Numbered from the stretch's first letter, positions 6,772 to 15,544 are shown. The stretch is 59,344 nucleotides of DNA from Chryseobacterium sp. YIM B08800 (GCF_026163565.1 NZ_JAPDKN010000044.1:1-59344), one strand, 5' to 3'. Translations and numbers: made by a program. The notes: a model not told the origin generated them from the sequence alone.

Positions 6772-9030
6772 TTAGTTACTAGCTGTTTTTATTTCTGTCG
6801 TTTTAATATCAGTACCCAATCTCTGAAGATAAGCAATAAGAGCAACAATCTCTTTTTTCTCAAGTTCTCCTTTAGGTTTGTTTTCGTACACTTTTTTCAC
6901 GTCAGCAGCTTCTACAAAGATATCTTTTACAATTTTCGCAGCCTGATTATCTGCCCACTGATCAGCAGTGTCAATCTGAGCTTTTGTATAAGGTACATCG
7001 TAGGTGTTTTTCATAAACTTGATTTTGTCTACCATTTGAGAACGGTCAAGATTATTTGAAATCAACCATGGGTAACGTGGCATAATAGAACCTGCAGACG
7101 TTTGTCTTGGGTTATACATATGCTTGTAGTGCCAAGAACTTGGGTTTTTACCACCTTCTCTATGCAAATCCGGTCCAGTTCTTTTCGATCCCCAAAGGAA
7201 AGGTCTGTCGTAAACAAATTCTCCAGCTTTAGAGTACTGTCCGTTTTTACCGTTAAATCTTACAATCTCGTCTCTGAATGGTCTTACCATTTGCGAGTGA
7301 CAAGCGTTACAACCTTCACGGATATATAAATCTCTACCTTCTAATTCTAATGGTGAATAAGGTTTCACCGCAGATATTGTAGGTACGCTTTTCTTCAATG
7401 ATAAAGTAGGAATGATTTCTACCATACTACCAATAGAAATGGTAAGTAATGCTAATACTGTTAATAACATTGGCATTCTTTCCAACCAAAGGTGGAAACC
7501 TTCTCCTTCTTTTCTTTTATTACTGATATTTGCCAAAGCCGGAGCTTCTGCAGGAACTTCTTTCTGGAAAGATCCTTTTTTAATGGTCATGTAAACATTC
7601 ACTACCATTAAAAGACCTCCTGTAAGGTAGAATAAACCACCTACAAATCTCATTTTAAAGTAAGGAATAATTGCAGTAACGGTATCTAACCAGTTTTTCC
7701 ACAATAAAGTTCCGTCCGGGTTGAATTGTTTCCACATCAAACCTTGAGTAAATCCTGAGATGTACATAGGTACTGCATAGAAAATAATTCCTAAAGTACC
7801 TAACCAGAAATGCCAGTTAGCCAATTTTACAGACCACATTTTGGTTCTCCACATGATCGGTACCAAATAATAGATAACACCGAATGCCATGAAACCATTC
7901 CATCCTAATGCTCCTAAATGTACGTGACCGATAACCCAGTCTGTAAAGTGACCAATTTTATTGATGTTTTTTGTTGCCAAAAGAGGCCCTTCAAATGTTG
8001 CCATACCATAACAAGTAACTGCAACGACGAAGAATTTCAAAATAGGATTTTCTCTTACTTTATCCCAAGCTCCTCTTAAAGTAAGAAGACCATTCAGCAT
8101 TCCTCCCCAAGACGGTGCGATAAGCATAATTGAGAAACCAGTTCCCACTGCTTGTGCCCATGCCGGTAATGCAGTATACTGAAGGTGGTGAGGACCAGCC
8201 CAGATATATACGAAAATCAATGACCAGAAGTGAATGATTGATAGTTTGTAGGAAAATACAGGTCTGTCAGCCGCTTTAGGTAAGAAATAATACATTAAAC
8301 CTAAAACAGGTGTCGTCAATACGAATGCTACCGCATTGTGACCATACCACCATTGTACGATGGCATCTTTTGCTCCTGCATACGCTGAATAAGATTTCCA
8401 ACCAGAGAACGTTAAAGGTACTTCTAAGTTGTTGAAGATGTGAAGCATCGCTACGGCAACCCAAGTTCCAAGATAGAACCAAATAGCTACGTAAAGGTGT
8501 CTCACTCTTCTTTTTGCAATCGTTAAAATCATGTTCGCTCCGAAAATGATCCACGAAACTGCTATTAATATATCGATTGGCCACTCGTGCTCAGCATATT
8601 CTTTTGAAGTGTTGATCCCCATAAAGAATGTGATAAACGTAGCAACAATCATAAATTGCCATGTCCAGAAATGAATCCACGATAAAGTATCGCTGTACAT
8701 TCTTGTTTTTAATAATCTTTGGGTAGAGTAGTAAACCCCTACATAAACGATATTACATACGAATGCAAAGATTACCGTGTTGGTGTGTAGCATTCTTATT
8801 CTACCAAACCCTAACGCACCGTTGGTATTAATTAACCCTTGTATGTTTCCTGATGCAAGACTGTTGATTGTTGTATCGTCAGTTCCAAACAAAAACTCAG
8901 GAAGCTCAGGATAGAAAAGCATCAATGCTGCCGTAAGTCCAAACACGAAACCGATAATTCCAAAAACTATGGTCGCGTAAAGGAATGCACGAACAATACT
9001 GTTGTCATAACTAAACTTTTGTGTCTCCAT
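6772..9030 (-). CDS. ccoNO: cbb3 cytochrome c oxidase, fused subunits I and II (CcoN-CcoO)
   Basis: A 752-residue fusion. Residues 1-485 are the catalytic heme-copper subunit CcoN with about 12 helices. Candidate ligands include His82 (RMLHTN), His231 (YGHN), the His281-His282 pair (GPHH), and His369/His371 (GHVHLG). After a linker and a helix near 520-538, residues 555-752 form CcoO with one heme c site, GCNACH (Cys574, Cys577, His578), and the family motif MVRPFRDE. The protein reduces oxygen to water at the cytoplasmic membrane with high oxygen affinity. In most Proteobacteria ccoN and ccoO are separate genes; fusion is typical of Bacteroidota. It starts 5 bases after ccoS. Confidence 0.95.
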   Translation of the reverse strand: METQKFSYDNSIVRAFLYATIVFGIIGFVFGLTAALMLFYPELPEFLFGTDDTTINSLASGNIQGLINTNGALGFGRIRMLHTNTVIFAFVCNIVYVGVYYSTQRLLKTRMYSDTLSWIHFWTWQFMIVATFITFFMGINTSKEYAEHEWPIDILIAVSWIIFGANMILTIAKRRVRHLYVAIWFYLGTWVAVAMLHIFNNLEVPLTFSGWKSYSAYAGAKDAIVQWWYGHNAVAFVLTTPVLGLMYYFLPKAADRPVFSYKLSIIHFWSLIFVYIWAGPHHLQYTALPAWAQAVGTGFSIMLIAPSWGGMLNGLLTLRGAWDKVRENPILKFFVVAVTCYGMATFEGPLLATKNINKIGHFTDWVIGHVHLGALGWNGFMAFGVIYYLVPIMWRTKMWSVKLANWHFWLGTLGIIFYAVPMYISGFTQGLMWKQFNPDGTLLWKNWLDTVTAIIPYFKMRFVGGLFYLTGGLLMVVNVYMTIKKGSFQKEVPAEAPALANISNKRKEGEGFHLWLERMPMLLTVLALLTISIGSMVEIIPTLSLKKSVPTISAVKPYSPLELEGRDLYIREGCNACHSQMVRPFRDEIVRFNGKNGQYSKAGEFVYDRPFLWGSKRTGPDLHREGGKNPSSWHYKHMYNPRQTSAGSIMPRYPWLISNNLDRSQMVDKIKFMKNTYDVPYTKAQIDTADQWADNQAAKIVKDIFVEAADVKKVYENKPKGELEKKEIVALIAYLQRLGTDIKTTEIKTASN

Positions 9031-9035
9031 ATTAA

Positions 9036-9257
9036 CTATTCACTTTTTTCTTCAAATTTATTATTATCTCCTTTTTTCTTATCGCTGTTGTTGCCAGTGT
9101 CTTCTTTTTCCTTTATTTCATCGGAGTCAAAAAGTATTCTTACAGCCGGAGACTCGTCGTCTTCAAACTGTCCTTTTCTGGCGAAAACTATAAATACGAC
9201 CAGAAAAACTACAGCCAAAGAAACGCTGCATAAGATCATTAAATATAGAATATCCAT
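9036..9257 (-). CDS. ccoS: CcoS, cbb3 oxidase maturation protein
   Basis: A 73-residue protein with one helix (about residues 3-26) and GQFEDDESPAVRILFD, the conserved CcoS region after the helix. CcoS is needed for insertion of cofactors (heme b and CuB) into CcoN. The C-terminal part is charged and low-complexity. It is the first gene after a 109-base gap that carries a -7 box and a Crp-like palindrome, so it probably opens the main oxidase transcript. Confidence 0.88.
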   Translation of the reverse strand: MDILYLMILCSVSLAVVFLVVFIVFARKGQFEDDESPAVRILFDSDEIKEKEDTGNNSDKKKGDNNKFEEKSE

Positions 9258-9288
9258 CTGACAACAAAATTAACCTATTTTCGGGGTT

Positions 9289-9323
9289 CAAATTTAGTGA
9301 AAAATAATGACATTCATCACGAA
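9289..9323 (-). promoter_or_regulatory. ccoS/ccoNO promoter with Crp/Fnr-like operator
   Basis: On the minus strand, TAAATTTG (9296-9289) fits the Bacteroidota -7 element TAnnTTTG. Upstream of it, at 9306-9323, the plus strand reads TAATGACATTCATCACGA; its complement matches the palindrome in front of the Crp-family gene at 14 of 18 positions. No good -33 TTG is present, so the bound regulator could substitute for it. A second -7-like box, TAATTTTG, lies at 9272-9265. Confidence 0.55.
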
Positions 9324-9366
9324 ATACGGGTTTAGGCTAATTTAAAATCAGTCTAAATAAGGGCTT

Positions 9367-11748
9367 TTAAGGCTGTTTTTTGAAATATTTCCTCCCAAGA
9401 ATCCAGGTGGAAATCGTCGTAAAAGAAATGACGGTAATCGAACTTGCAGGCATAATTAAAGCTGCAAAAAGCGGACTCATATTTCCGGTTACGGCAAACG
9501 TTAAACCAACCACATTGTATAAAAAGCTAATCAGGAAGGTTAGTTTTACAATCGTGATCGAGCCTTTACAAACGTTTAAATAATTGTCAAGCTGTGATAC
9601 TTTTTCTCCGTTCATAATCACGTCAGAAGATGGTGTAAAGCTGTTGCTGTCGTCAGAAATTGCGATTCCTACGTTACTTTGTTTTAAAGCTCCGGCATCA
9701 TTTAAACCGTCACCAAGCATAATCACTTTTAAGCCTTTATCCTGAAGATCCTTGATGTAATTCAATTTGTCTTCCGGGTTTTGGTTAAAAGCCATCGATC
9801 TGTAATTCGGGATGATTTCTTTAAGCTGGCTTTCTTCAGAAGAATTATCGCCGCTCAGAATGAAAATCTTATAATTGATCAGTTTTGTGAAAAGATTTCT
9901 AAGGTTTTCCCGGTATTCATTTTTAAAAATAAATTTTCCGATAAACTCATTATTTTTGCTGATGTAAACCGCCGTTTCAAGATTTTTAGATTCCTGATTA
10001 TTGTATTTTGCAGAGCCAATTTTATAAAAATTCCCTCTTACGTTTGCTTCGTAGCCTTTTCCTGAGATCTCTTCAAAATTATCAACGGGGAAATAATCAT
10101 CTTTTACTTCCAAGAACTCATACAAAGATTTGGAAAGCGGATGATTTGAGTTTTTAACTAAACTTTTAATGTTTAATAAATCAAATTCCTGAATTTCAGA
10201 ACCTTCATATCTGATGTTTGATTTTTTTCTGTGGGTAATCGTTCCGGTTTTATCGAAAACTAAAGTGTTGACTTTTGCAATTTTCTCAATCGTTAAAGTG
10301 TCTTTTACATAAAATTTATTTCGACCTAAAATTCTCATAATGTGCCCGAAAGTAAACGGAGAAGACAATGCTAAAGCACAAGGACAAGCAATGATTAAAA
10401 CGGCAGAAATAACCTGGAACATGGTTTCCAAATCAATGAAATACCAATAAATTCCTGCAACAAGCGCAATTCCTAAAATAATAAAGGTGAAATATTTACT
10501 GATGTCATTGATTAAAGTATCAAGTCCGGTCTCGTGTTTTTTGAAAGCTTCTTTATTCCAGAGTTGGGTAAGGTAACTTTGGTCGACATTTTTAATGACT
10601 TCAAGTTCCAAAGATGAACCGATCTGTTTTCCTCCGGCAAAGATTTTATCCCCCGGATTTTTAGAAATACTTTCACTTTCACCAGTAATAAAGCTGTTAT
10701 CGATATTTCCGTTTCCGCTAATCAAAATAGCATCTACCGGAATAATTTCATGATTTCTTACTAAAATTCTGTCACCGATTTTAATCTCTGAAAGCAAAAT
10801 ATTTTCCTGTTTTCCGTTAAAATCAACTTTCGTTACCGCAATCGGGTAAAATGATTTATAATCTCGGTCATAAGAAAGAGAGCTGTACGTTCTTTTCTGG
10901 AAGATTTTCCCTAAAAGCATGAAAAACAGTAGTCCGCACAAAGTATCAAAATATCCGGGACCGTAATCAGTAGCGATTTCGTACATACTTCTTCCGAACA
11001 AAACAAAAATTCCCAAAACAATAGGAACGTCGATATTGACGATTTTGTTTTTTAAACCATACCAAGCAGATTTGTAATAATCTGATGCCGAATAAAATAC
11101 AACAGGAACCGAAAGTAAGAACATTAAGACTCTGAATAAACCTTTGTAATGTTCCATCCAGTAATCTTCGCCGCCAATATATTCCGGGAAGGCCAAAAAC
11201 ATCCCGTTACCGAAAGCAAATCCTGCAATCGCCAGTTTTACCAATAAAGATTTATCTAAATTGTCTTCGTTTTTTTCGGCTGTTTCAAGGTTGATTGCGG
11301 GTTTGTATCCAAGATTGGTTAAAAATTTAGCTAATTCGCTTAATTTTAATTCGTTATGATTGAACGAAACCTGTAAAGTCTTTCTTGTGAAATTTACCTG
11401 AGAATAATGAATGTCTTTATGTAAAGTATGAAGGCTTTCTAATAACCAAATACAAGAAGAACAGTGTATTACCGGAATTCTGAAAGTAACAAGACTTGTG
11501 TTGCCTTCAGAAAAATCTGTAATTCTGTCAAAAATTTCTTTGGTGTCGAGATAATCAAATTGAGATGAGTTTTCTTCAGGTCTGATGCCTGCTTTTTTGT
11601 TTAATTCGTAAAAATTGCTGAGATTATTGGTATTCAGAATTTCATAAACAGATTTGCAGCCGGTACAACAGAAAATTTTTTCGTCAAAAGAAATTCTTTC
11701 CTTTTCTATCCCTTGTCCGCAATGAAAACAGTTCTCGCTCACCTTCAT
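9367..11748 (-). CDS. ccoI: CcoI-type copper-transporting P1B ATPase
   Basis: A 793-residue heavy-metal P-type ATPase. The N-terminal 50 residues form a Cys-rich domain (CFHCGQGI, FCCTGCKSVYE), followed by an HMA domain with HCSSC (Cys96, Cys99). The membrane CPC motif is at 455-457 (IIACPCALAL), the phosphorylated Asp at 499 (DKTGTIT), then NHPLS and GDGLNDAGAL. It pumps copper across the inner membrane for the CuB centre of cbb3 oxidase; the location directly upstream of ccoS supports this over a detoxification role. Divergent from the Crp-family gene across an 84-base region. Confidence 0.92.
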   Translation of the reverse strand: MKVSENCFHCGQGIEKERISFDEKIFCCTGCKSVYEILNTNNLSNFYELNKKAGIRPEENSSQFDYLDTKEIFDRITDFSEGNTSLVTFRIPVIHCSSCIWLLESLHTLHKDIHYSQVNFTRKTLQVSFNHNELKLSELAKFLTNLGYKPAINLETAEKNEDNLDKSLLVKLAIAGFAFGNGMFLAFPEYIGGEDYWMEHYKGLFRVLMFLLSVPVVFYSASDYYKSAWYGLKNKIVNIDVPIVLGIFVLFGRSMYEIATDYGPGYFDTLCGLLFFMLLGKIFQKRTYSSLSYDRDYKSFYPIAVTKVDFNGKQENILLSEIKIGDRILVRNHEIIPVDAILISGNGNIDNSFITGESESISKNPGDKIFAGGKQIGSSLELEVIKNVDQSYLTQLWNKEAFKKHETGLDTLINDISKYFTFIILGIALVAGIYWYFIDLETMFQVISAVLIIACPCALALSSPFTFGHIMRILGRNKFYVKDTLTIEKIAKVNTLVFDKTGTITHRKKSNIRYEGSEIQEFDLLNIKSLVKNSNHPLSKSLYEFLEVKDDYFPVDNFEEISGKGYEANVRGNFYKIGSAKYNNQESKNLETAVYISKNNEFIGKFIFKNEYRENLRNLFTKLINYKIFILSGDNSSEESQLKEIIPNYRSMAFNQNPEDKLNYIKDLQDKGLKVIMLGDGLNDAGALKQSNVGIAISDDSNSFTPSSDVIMNGEKVSQLDNYLNVCKGSITIVKLTFLISFLYNVVGLTFAVTGNMSPLFAALIMPASSITVISFTTISTWILGRKYFKKQP

Positions 11749-11762
11749 AAATTATTGACTTA

Positions 11763-11770
11763 CAAAATTA
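11763..11770 (-). promoter_or_regulatory. ccoI -7 promoter element
   Basis: TAATTTTG on the minus strand fits TAnnTTTG and lies 14 bases before the ccoI start. The palindrome at 11811-11830 would be centred about 63 bases upstream of the predicted transcription start, a common activator position. No clear -33 element. Confidence 0.45.
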
Positions 11771-11782
11771 TAACATTTTTTT

Positions 11783-11830
11783 TTTGTTTATCGATTTAAA
11801 ATGTTCTATTTTTGTGACAAATGTCATAAA
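11783..11830 (+). promoter_or_regulatory. Promoter and Crp/Fnr-like palindrome of the regulator gene
   Basis: TTTG at 11783-11786, a 20-base spacer and TATTTTTG at 11807-11814 form a good Bacteroidota promoter. Overlapping the -7 box and start point is TTTGTGACAAATGTCATAAA (11811-11830), an inverted repeat TTTGTGACA-AA-TGTCATAAA with one mismatch, containing TGTGA-N6-TCATA. Its position implies autorepression if the encoded protein binds it. The start codon follows two bases later. Confidence 0.65.
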
Positions 11831-11832
11831 AA

Positions 11833-12546
11833 ATGTCGCAGGAACAACAAATTGCTATTGAGGATAGATTTGCAAGAGTTTTTAATGATAAATCGTTTAA
11901 AGAAAGGCTGAACAGCGCAGATTTTGAAAAGTATTTTAAAGCTAAAAAAAGCTTACGTTTTCAGAAGCACGATATTATTTTTGAAGACGGAGAAACGCCA
12001 AAAGGAGTTTTCGTCTTAGAAAAAGGTGCCGCTAAACTTTCAAAATCAGGAGCTTTTGGTAAAGATCAGATTTTAAGATTTATTAAAGAAGGAGATATCA
12101 TTGGGTATCGTGCATTGCTTTGCGGAGAAACTTTTCAGGCAAAAGCAGAGGCGATGACGGATGTAGAAGCTACTTTCCTTCCCGCAGATGTTTTTATGGA
12201 TTTGCTTGAAGTAGACTCGCAATTATCTTTTGTAATGCTTCAGAAAATATCGTACGAATTGGGAGAATCTTCTAATACAATCACATTCTTAGCTCAAAAA
12301 ACAGTAAGAGAAAGACTGGCAGAAATTCTTATTCTTCTAGAACAAAAATTAGGAACAGATCCTGAAGGTTTTATCAAAATTTCTTTAACAAGAGAAGAAA
12401 TTGCCAACATTATCGGAACGGCTACCGAAAGTGCCATCCGATTGATCTCTGAATTTAAAGGAGACAGTCTCATCGAAGTAGACGGTAGAAACATCAAGAT
12501 TCTCAACCACGATAAATTAATGAAACTAGGACACGTAGTTTTGTAA
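11833..12546 (+). CDS. Crp/Fnr family transcriptional regulator
   Basis: A 237-residue regulator with an N-terminal cyclic-nucleotide-binding-like beta-roll (about residues 25-140, including DIIFEDGETPKGVFVLEKG) and a C-terminal winged helix (about 165-230) with the helix-turn-helix LTREEIANIIGTATESAIRL. Only one Cys (in LLCGE) is present, so it is not a 4Fe-4S oxygen sensor like E. coli FNR; the effector is unknown. Divergence from the cbb3 cluster and the shared palindromes suggest it controls oxidase expression and its own. A terminator follows 14 bases after the stop, so it is monocistronic. Confidence 0.88.
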   Translation: MSQEQQIAIEDRFARVFNDKSFKERLNSADFEKYFKAKKSLRFQKHDIIFEDGETPKGVFVLEKGAAKLSKSGAFGKDQILRFIKEGDIIGYRALLCGETFQAKAEAMTDVEATFLPADVFMDLLEVDSQLSFVMLQKISYELGESSNTITFLAQKTVRERLAEILILLEQKLGTDPEGFIKISLTREEIANIIGTATESAIRLISEFKGDSLIEVDGRNIKILNHDKLMKLGHVVL

Positions 12547-12560
12547 AATACCAAATATCT

Positions 12561-12585
12561 AAGTCGGCGAAAGCCGACTTTTTAA
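12561..12585 (+). terminator. Terminator after the Crp-family gene
   Basis: AAGTCGGC, loop GAAA, GCCGACTT, then TTT: a perfect eight-base stem with a stable tetraloop directly after the regulator gene. Confidence 0.9.
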
Positions 12586-12606
12586 CTTTAAACAATCATA
12601 TACATT

Positions 12607-13422
12607 ATGTCTGTTCATTCCGAAATTAAAAGAGTTACTACAGAAACCTTGCGAAAAATGAAATTCGATAAGGAGAAAATAACAATGCTTACTGCTTACG
12701 ATTTTACGACAGCAAAAATGGTTGATGCCGGTGGCGTTGATACCATTCTTATCGGAGATTCTGCTGCAAATGTAATGGCGGGTTTTGAAACGACGCTTCC
12801 TATTACATTAGATCAGATGATTTATCACACTCAAAGTGTGGTTAGAGGGGTAGAAAGAGCATTGGTAATTGCAGATCTTCCTTTCGGAACTTACCAAAGT
12901 AATCCGGATATCGCGCTGGAATCTGCGGTAAGAATGATGAAAGAAGGTGGCGCTCATGCAATTAAAATTGAAGGTGGAAAAGAAATTTCGAAATCAATTA
13001 AAAAGATTATCAATGCCGGAATTCCTATTATGGGACATTTGGGATTAACACCACAATCTATTTATCAGTTTGGAACCTATAAAGTAAGAGCTAAAGAAGA
13101 AGCTGAAGCTGAAAAATTAATCAACGATGCAAAATTGCTTGAAGAATTAGGGTGTTTTGGAGTTGTACTTGAAAAAATCCCAGCAGATTTGGCTAAAAGA
13201 GTAACGGAAAGTATCTCAATTCCAACGATTGGCATTGGAGCCGGATCTCATTGTGACGGACAGGTTTTGGTGTATCATGATATGGTGGGAATGAACAAAG
13301 GTTTCTCTCCAAAATTCTTAAGAAGATACCTAGATTTATATACAGAAATTACGGGAGCAGTTTCTCAATACGTGAAAGACGTGAAAAGTGCTGATTTCCC
13401 TAACCAAAATGAAAGCTATTAA
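12607..13422 (+). CDS. panB: 3-methyl-2-oxobutanoate hydroxymethyltransferase (PanB)
   Basis: A 271-residue TIM-barrel enzyme that transfers a hydroxymethyl group from 5,10-methylene-tetrahydrofolate to 2-oxoisovalerate, giving ketopantoate, the first committed step of pantothenate (CoA) synthesis. Motifs include MLTAYDFTTAKMVDAGGVD, ILIGDSAANVMAG (metal-binding Asp), DLPFGTYQ, IKIEGG and the catalytic Glu region VVLEKIP, then IPTIGIGAG. The length is normal. The stop overlaps the ATG of the next gene by one base. No other pan gene is nearby. Confidence 0.95.
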   Translation: MSVHSEIKRVTTETLRKMKFDKEKITMLTAYDFTTAKMVDAGGVDTILIGDSAANVMAGFETTLPITLDQMIYHTQSVVRGVERALVIADLPFGTYQSNPDIALESAVRMMKEGGAHAIKIEGGKEISKSIKKIINAGIPIMGHLGLTPQSIYQFGTYKVRAKEEAEAEKLINDAKLLEELGCFGVVLEKIPADLAKRVTESISIPTIGIGAGSHCDGQVLVYHDMVGMNKGFSPKFLRRYLDLYTEITGAVSQYVKDVKSADFPNQNESY

Positions 13423-13745
13423 TGAAAAGTAATTTACAGACAACACAAGGAATTTTATCAATTTTAGCAATCATTTGTTTAGCAGCGGGTTGGTTTAGAA
13501 TTTTCCCGGATAATATTAACTATCTTCTTTCAGCAAGATTATTTTATATTTTAATTGGAATTAGTTTTATCGTTCAGGGAAGAATGTTAATGCATACTAA
13601 GTTTATGTACCCAATGTATGCTGCGGCAGGTTTGTGTATCATCGGAGCATTTTTACCGATGGATTCAAGTCTTAACGTTATAAAAACGATTGGTCTTTTA
13701 GGTGGAGTGGTTATTTCTTTTGTGAGCAGATCACAGAATCGTTAA
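13422..13745 (+). CDS. Small membrane protein of unknown function
   Basis: A 107-residue protein with four hydrophobic segments (about residues 9-25, 33-50, 61-77 and 86-101) and no catalytic motif I recognise. Its start codon shares a base with the panB stop, and the next gene begins 6 bases after its stop, so it is in a panB-to-rluA transcript. I do not recognise a family. Confidence 0.7.
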   Translation: MKSNLQTTQGILSILAIICLAAGWFRIFPDNINYLLSARLFYILIGISFIVQGRMLMHTKFMYPMYAAAGLCIIGAFLPMDSSLNVIKTIGLLGGVVISFVSRSQNR

Positions 13746-13751
13746 GGTAGT

Positions 13752-14429
13752 ATGGAAGAACAGATCGTTTTTGAGGATAATCACCTTTTAGTTATCAATA
13801 AAAAAGTAGGGCAACTCGTTCAGGGAGACAAAACCGGTGACGAACCTTTACTCGATTCCATTAAAGATTTCATCAAAAAAAGAGATAATAAACCCGGAAA
13901 TGTTTTTTTGGGTTTGGTACATCGTATCGATAGACCAACTTCGGGTTTGGTTATTTATGCTAAAACTTCAAAAGCACTATCGAGACTGACTCAAATGGTT
14001 AAAAATCGAGAGATTCAGAAAACGTATTGGGCAGTTGTTGCTAAAGAAATGATCCCGCAAAGCCAAAGATTGGTTCATTATTTAAAGAAAAACGAAAAAA
14101 ATAATAAAGCGATCATTTTTACGAAAGTTACAGAAGGTGCAAAAGAAGCAATTCTTACCTACAATATTATTAAAACTCTGGATAATTATCTCCTTTTAGA
14201 AATTGACTTGGAAACCGGAAGGCATCATCAAATCAGGGCACAGTTATCAAAAACCGGAGTTCCCATTAAAGGTGATCTAAAATACGGTGCACCTCGTTCA
14301 AATCCTGATGGAGGAATTAATCTTCACGCCAGAAAACTTCAGTTTATACATCCTGTTACAAAAGAGGAGGTAACAATTGTTGCTCCCGTTCCGCAGAATG
14401 ATGCGATCTGGAGAGCTTGCGAAGAGTAA
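13752..14429 (+). CDS. RluA-family RNA pseudouridine synthase
   Basis: A 225-residue enzyme converting uridine to pseudouridine in rRNA or tRNA. The catalytic motif is HRIDRPTSGLVIYAKT, with the nucleophilic Asp at 60, and the later LETGRHHQIRAQL matches the second conserved RluA region. There is no N-terminal S4 domain, so it is the short RluA/RluC-like form. The exact RNA target cannot be told from sequence. Confidence 0.92.
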   Translation: MEEQIVFEDNHLLVINKKVGQLVQGDKTGDEPLLDSIKDFIKKRDNKPGNVFLGLVHRIDRPTSGLVIYAKTSKALSRLTQMVKNREIQKTYWAVVAKEMIPQSQRLVHYLKKNEKNNKAIIFTKVTEGAKEAILTYNIIKTLDNYLLLEIDLETGRHHQIRAQLSKTGVPIKGDLKYGAPRSNPDGGINLHARKLQFIHPVTKEEVTIVAPVPQNDAIWRACEE

Positions 14430-14439
14430 AAACATAAAT

Positions 14440-15285
14440 ATGAAATTAAAATTATTTTTATTAATTACATTATTAATAGTCATTTCTTGTACTAATTCTG
14501 ATAATGAATTGTTGAATGAAACGATTGAACCAGCTGTTGTGAAAAATCCTACTAAGATATCATCACAATTTCCTATTTTACTACAGTCTTCTGCCACAAG
14601 TGACCCAAATTGTTATTTTGAATATAATTCTCAAGGAAAAGTAACCAAAAAGATTGGTAAAATAATACAAGGGTCAAGTAGTTCTGGATTGCCACCATAT
14701 TTTGTGAACTGGATTTACACTATAGTTTCATATAATGGGAATTCTGCAGTAATGAAAACTCATAGCTTAAATCCTACATTTAATCCTTTAATAGATGAAA
14801 AACTTTTTGAATTTGATAATCAAGGCAAAATAATAAAGTCTATAATATATGCACCACAATATATAGAATGGGAAAAGCACCTTACTTATAAATATAACAC
14901 ATCTGGTAAACTTGTTGAAATTTTAACAGAACTACCTAATATGCCATATATTCCAACTGATCCCAATGATTATATCCTAACCTATATTGAAAAGTTTACA
15001 TATGATGGGGCAGGAAATTTGCAGAAAGCAATAACTACAGAAAGGCATAATAATACAGATATATATATTACAAAAAGTGTAGAATTTAGTAATTTCGATA
15101 CTGTACAGAATCCGTTTAGTAACCTTACAGTTTTTGAAGATTATTTTTATTTGTCTTTATCTAAAAATAATTTTCAAAAAAGAAAGATCCAAGAGTTTAA
15201 TATGGATGGTCAAGAAGTTTTTTTTAATGAACTGACATGGGCTAATCAATACAATTTAGATGGAAGTTTAAAACTATATTACTAA
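14440..15285 (+). CDS. Lipoprotein with YD-like repeats, unknown function
   Basis: I place the start at the ATG at 14440, which gives MKLKLFLLITLLIVISC, a type II signal peptide with a lipobox Cys at 17; a longer in-frame start upstream would overlap rluA by 53 bases and bury the signal. The mature part holds repeating units of the form F/Y-x-[FY]-[ND]-x-x-G-[KN]-[VIL]-x-K, for example FEYNSQGKVTKKI, FEFDNQGKIIKSI, YKYNTSGKLVEIL, FTYDGAGNLQKAI. These resemble YD/Rhs-type beta hairpins, common in Bacteroidota surface lipoproteins. The gene is followed by a terminator. Confidence 0.75.
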   Translation: MKLKLFLLITLLIVISCTNSDNELLNETIEPAVVKNPTKISSQFPILLQSSATSDPNCYFEYNSQGKVTKKIGKIIQGSSSSGLPPYFVNWIYTIVSYNGNSAVMKTHSLNPTFNPLIDEKLFEFDNQGKIIKSIIYAPQYIEWEKHLTYKYNTSGKLVEILTELPNMPYIPTDPNDYILTYIEKFTYDGAGNLQKAITTERHNNTDIYITKSVEFSNFDTVQNPFSNLTVFEDYFYLSLSKNNFQKRKIQEFNMDGQEVFFNELTWANQYNLDGSLKLYY

Positions 15286-15307
15286 AATAACTACAGTACA
15301 AATTAAA

Positions 15308-15336
15308 GGCTGTCTCTAGTGAGATAGTCTTTTTAT
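15308..15336 (+). terminator. Terminator after the YD-repeat lipoprotein gene
   Basis: CTGTCTC and GAGATAG pair around a short loop (one G-T), followed by TCTTTTTATTTT. It separates the lipoprotein gene from the thiamine operon promoter. Confidence 0.7.
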
Positions 15337-15354
15337 TTTAAATTGAAATCAAAT

Positions 15355-15385
15355 TTTGCCCATTTTAAAAAAATGTCTAACTTCG
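15355..15385 (+). promoter_or_regulatory. Promoter of the thiamine operon
   Basis: TTTG at 15355-15358, a 19-base spacer and TAACTTCG at 15378-15385 (one mismatch to TAnnTTTG). The predicted start point, about 15391, coincides with the first base of the TPP riboswitch. Confidence 0.55.
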
Positions 15386-15390
15386 CTCCC

Positions 15391-15476
15391 AACTTTAGGG
15401 GTGTCTGTTGACAAAACAGGCTGAGACTTTACCCTTTGAACCTGATTTCTAGATCATACTAGCGTAGGAAAAAGTG
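15391..15476 (+). promoter_or_regulatory. TPP riboswitch (THI element) of the thi operon
   Basis: All conserved blocks are present in order: GGGGTG (15398-15403), CTGAGA (15421-15426), ACCC (15431-15434), TGAACCTGAT (15437-15446) and GCGTAGG (15462-15468), closed by an ACTTT/AAAGT P1 helix. Bound thiamine pyrophosphate should reduce expression of the downstream thiamine genes. Confidence 0.95.
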
Positions 15477-15514
15477 AGATGACTTTGCTGTACATTCTAT
15501 TGTACAATGATGGG

Positions 15515-15544
15515 CATTCCTAAAGTGTATTTAAAAATTTAGGA

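Noticed and set aside
8276..8584. Antisense frame inside ccoNO
   Set aside because: It is a shadow of a strongly conserved heme-copper gene and has no family similarity or start context.
14377..14439. Longer start for the YD-repeat lipoprotein
   Set aside because: Overlaps rluA by 53 bases and displaces the lipoprotein signal; the ATG at 14440 gives a clean lipobox.
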